DNA from: Comamonas sp. lk
GTDB taxonomy: Bacteria > Pseudomonadota > Gammaproteobacteria > Burkholderiales > Burkholderiaceae_C
NCBI GenBank assembly: GCA_945898105.1
Contig: CAMDHL010000004.1
Coordinates: 1-23,385, forward strand
Reading direction: 5' to 3'
DNA: 23,385 nt
In this document: positions 23,206-23,385 of the stretch, one piece after another
Numbering within the stretch: position 1 is the first letter of the stretch
Layout of the letters: each line of letters starts with the position of its first letter
Position numbers and translations under genes: made by a program
Notes under the pieces: model-generated
Databases searched by the model: none
What the model saw: the letters and a program-made list of their open reading frames with translations, nothing else
What the model was told of the DNA's origin: nothing

Positions 23206-23385
23206 GTCCGAACTCCTCGTTATGGTGTGGGCGCCGAGCCCAAAGGCCGCAGGCGCTGTTTGAATGCATCTTATACGATTCATGGCTCGCACCGACTGTT
23301 GCGCGCCAGGCTGTGGGCTTGTTCGGCCTGAGGCTCTGGTCGCGCTGTCGCGCGCAGGACAATAAGGCCGCAGGCCCACTGCTAC
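23206..23385 (-). promoter_or_regulatory. Upstream region of the carboxylase operon
   Basis: This 180-bp stretch to the window edge precedes the leftward operon. On the minus strand it has a possible -10 box TATAAG at 23270-23275 without a convincing -35, and the ribosome site GAGGAG just before the ATG. A 12-base direct repeat AAGGCCGCAGGC occurs at 23243-23254 and 23364-23375. No gene is assigned here; the open frame continuing from the beta-subunit gene has no family resemblance. Confidence 0.35.

Noticed and set aside
23206..23379. 58-codon N-terminal extension of the carboxylase beta subunit
   Set aside because: The extension is not family-like, and a good GAGGAG site precedes the internal MPVIES start.

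Overview
The window is compact bacterial DNA with moderately high GC. Its gene types, codon use and synteny (CoA-binding protein next to MetY, many acyl-CoA dehydrogenases, a peptide-type ABC importer driving a catabolic operon) fit a beta-proteobacterium of the Burkholderiales, probably Comamonadaceae-like. That placement is inferred from protein resemblance, not from a marker gene. I see no rRNA, tRNA, CRISPR array, insertion sequence or phage gene.

Region 1 (16-9776, + strand) is a tightly packed operon. A family-5 solute-binding protein, two DppB/DppC-type permeases and a fused DppD-DppF-type ATPase form a complete importer. It is followed, with overlaps or near-zero spacing, by an Ldh2-family NAD(P)H oxidoreductase, an MttB-superfamily methyltransferase without pyrrolysine, a PanE-like reductase and an FAH-family hydrolase. 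The natural reading is import and breakdown of one compound, possibly an N-methylated or quaternary amine. The substrate is not evident, and this gene set is the best candidate for an undescribed pathway.

Region 2 (9822-14833) is about sulfur amino acids and 2-oxo acids. A small CoA-binding protein and a MetY-type O-acetylhomoserine sulfhydrylase run rightward. A leftward Lrp/AsnC regulator is divergent from a stand-alone AceE-type E1 dehydrogenase with no E2 or E3 gene beside it. The combination recalls the Pseudomonas putida mde locus (Lrp-type mdeR, PLP lyase mdeA, E1-like mdeB), so 2-oxobutyrate is a plausible E1 substrate. A perfect 13-bp inverted repeat straddles the lrp start codon and is the likely operator.

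Region 3 (14988-23205, - strand) starts with a small exported protein, possibly Adhesin_E-like. It is followed by a leftward acyl-CoA catabolic operon, transcribed from the right: biotin-dependent carboxylase beta subunit, carboxylase alpha subunit (biotin carboxylase plus biotin carrier), glutathione S-transferase, acyl-CoA dehydrogenase, BKACE-type beta-keto acid cleavage enzyme, and a second acyl-CoA dehydrogenase. The carboxylase and the distal dehydrogenase look more like the geranyl/citronellyl-CoA (Atu) enzymes than the leucine (Liu) enzymes. However, gene order differs from atu, and BKACE sits where an HMG-CoA-lyase-like acetoacetate-releasing step would be expected. The window ends about 180 bases upstream of the beta-subunit start, so the regulator and any further genes of this operon are not visible.
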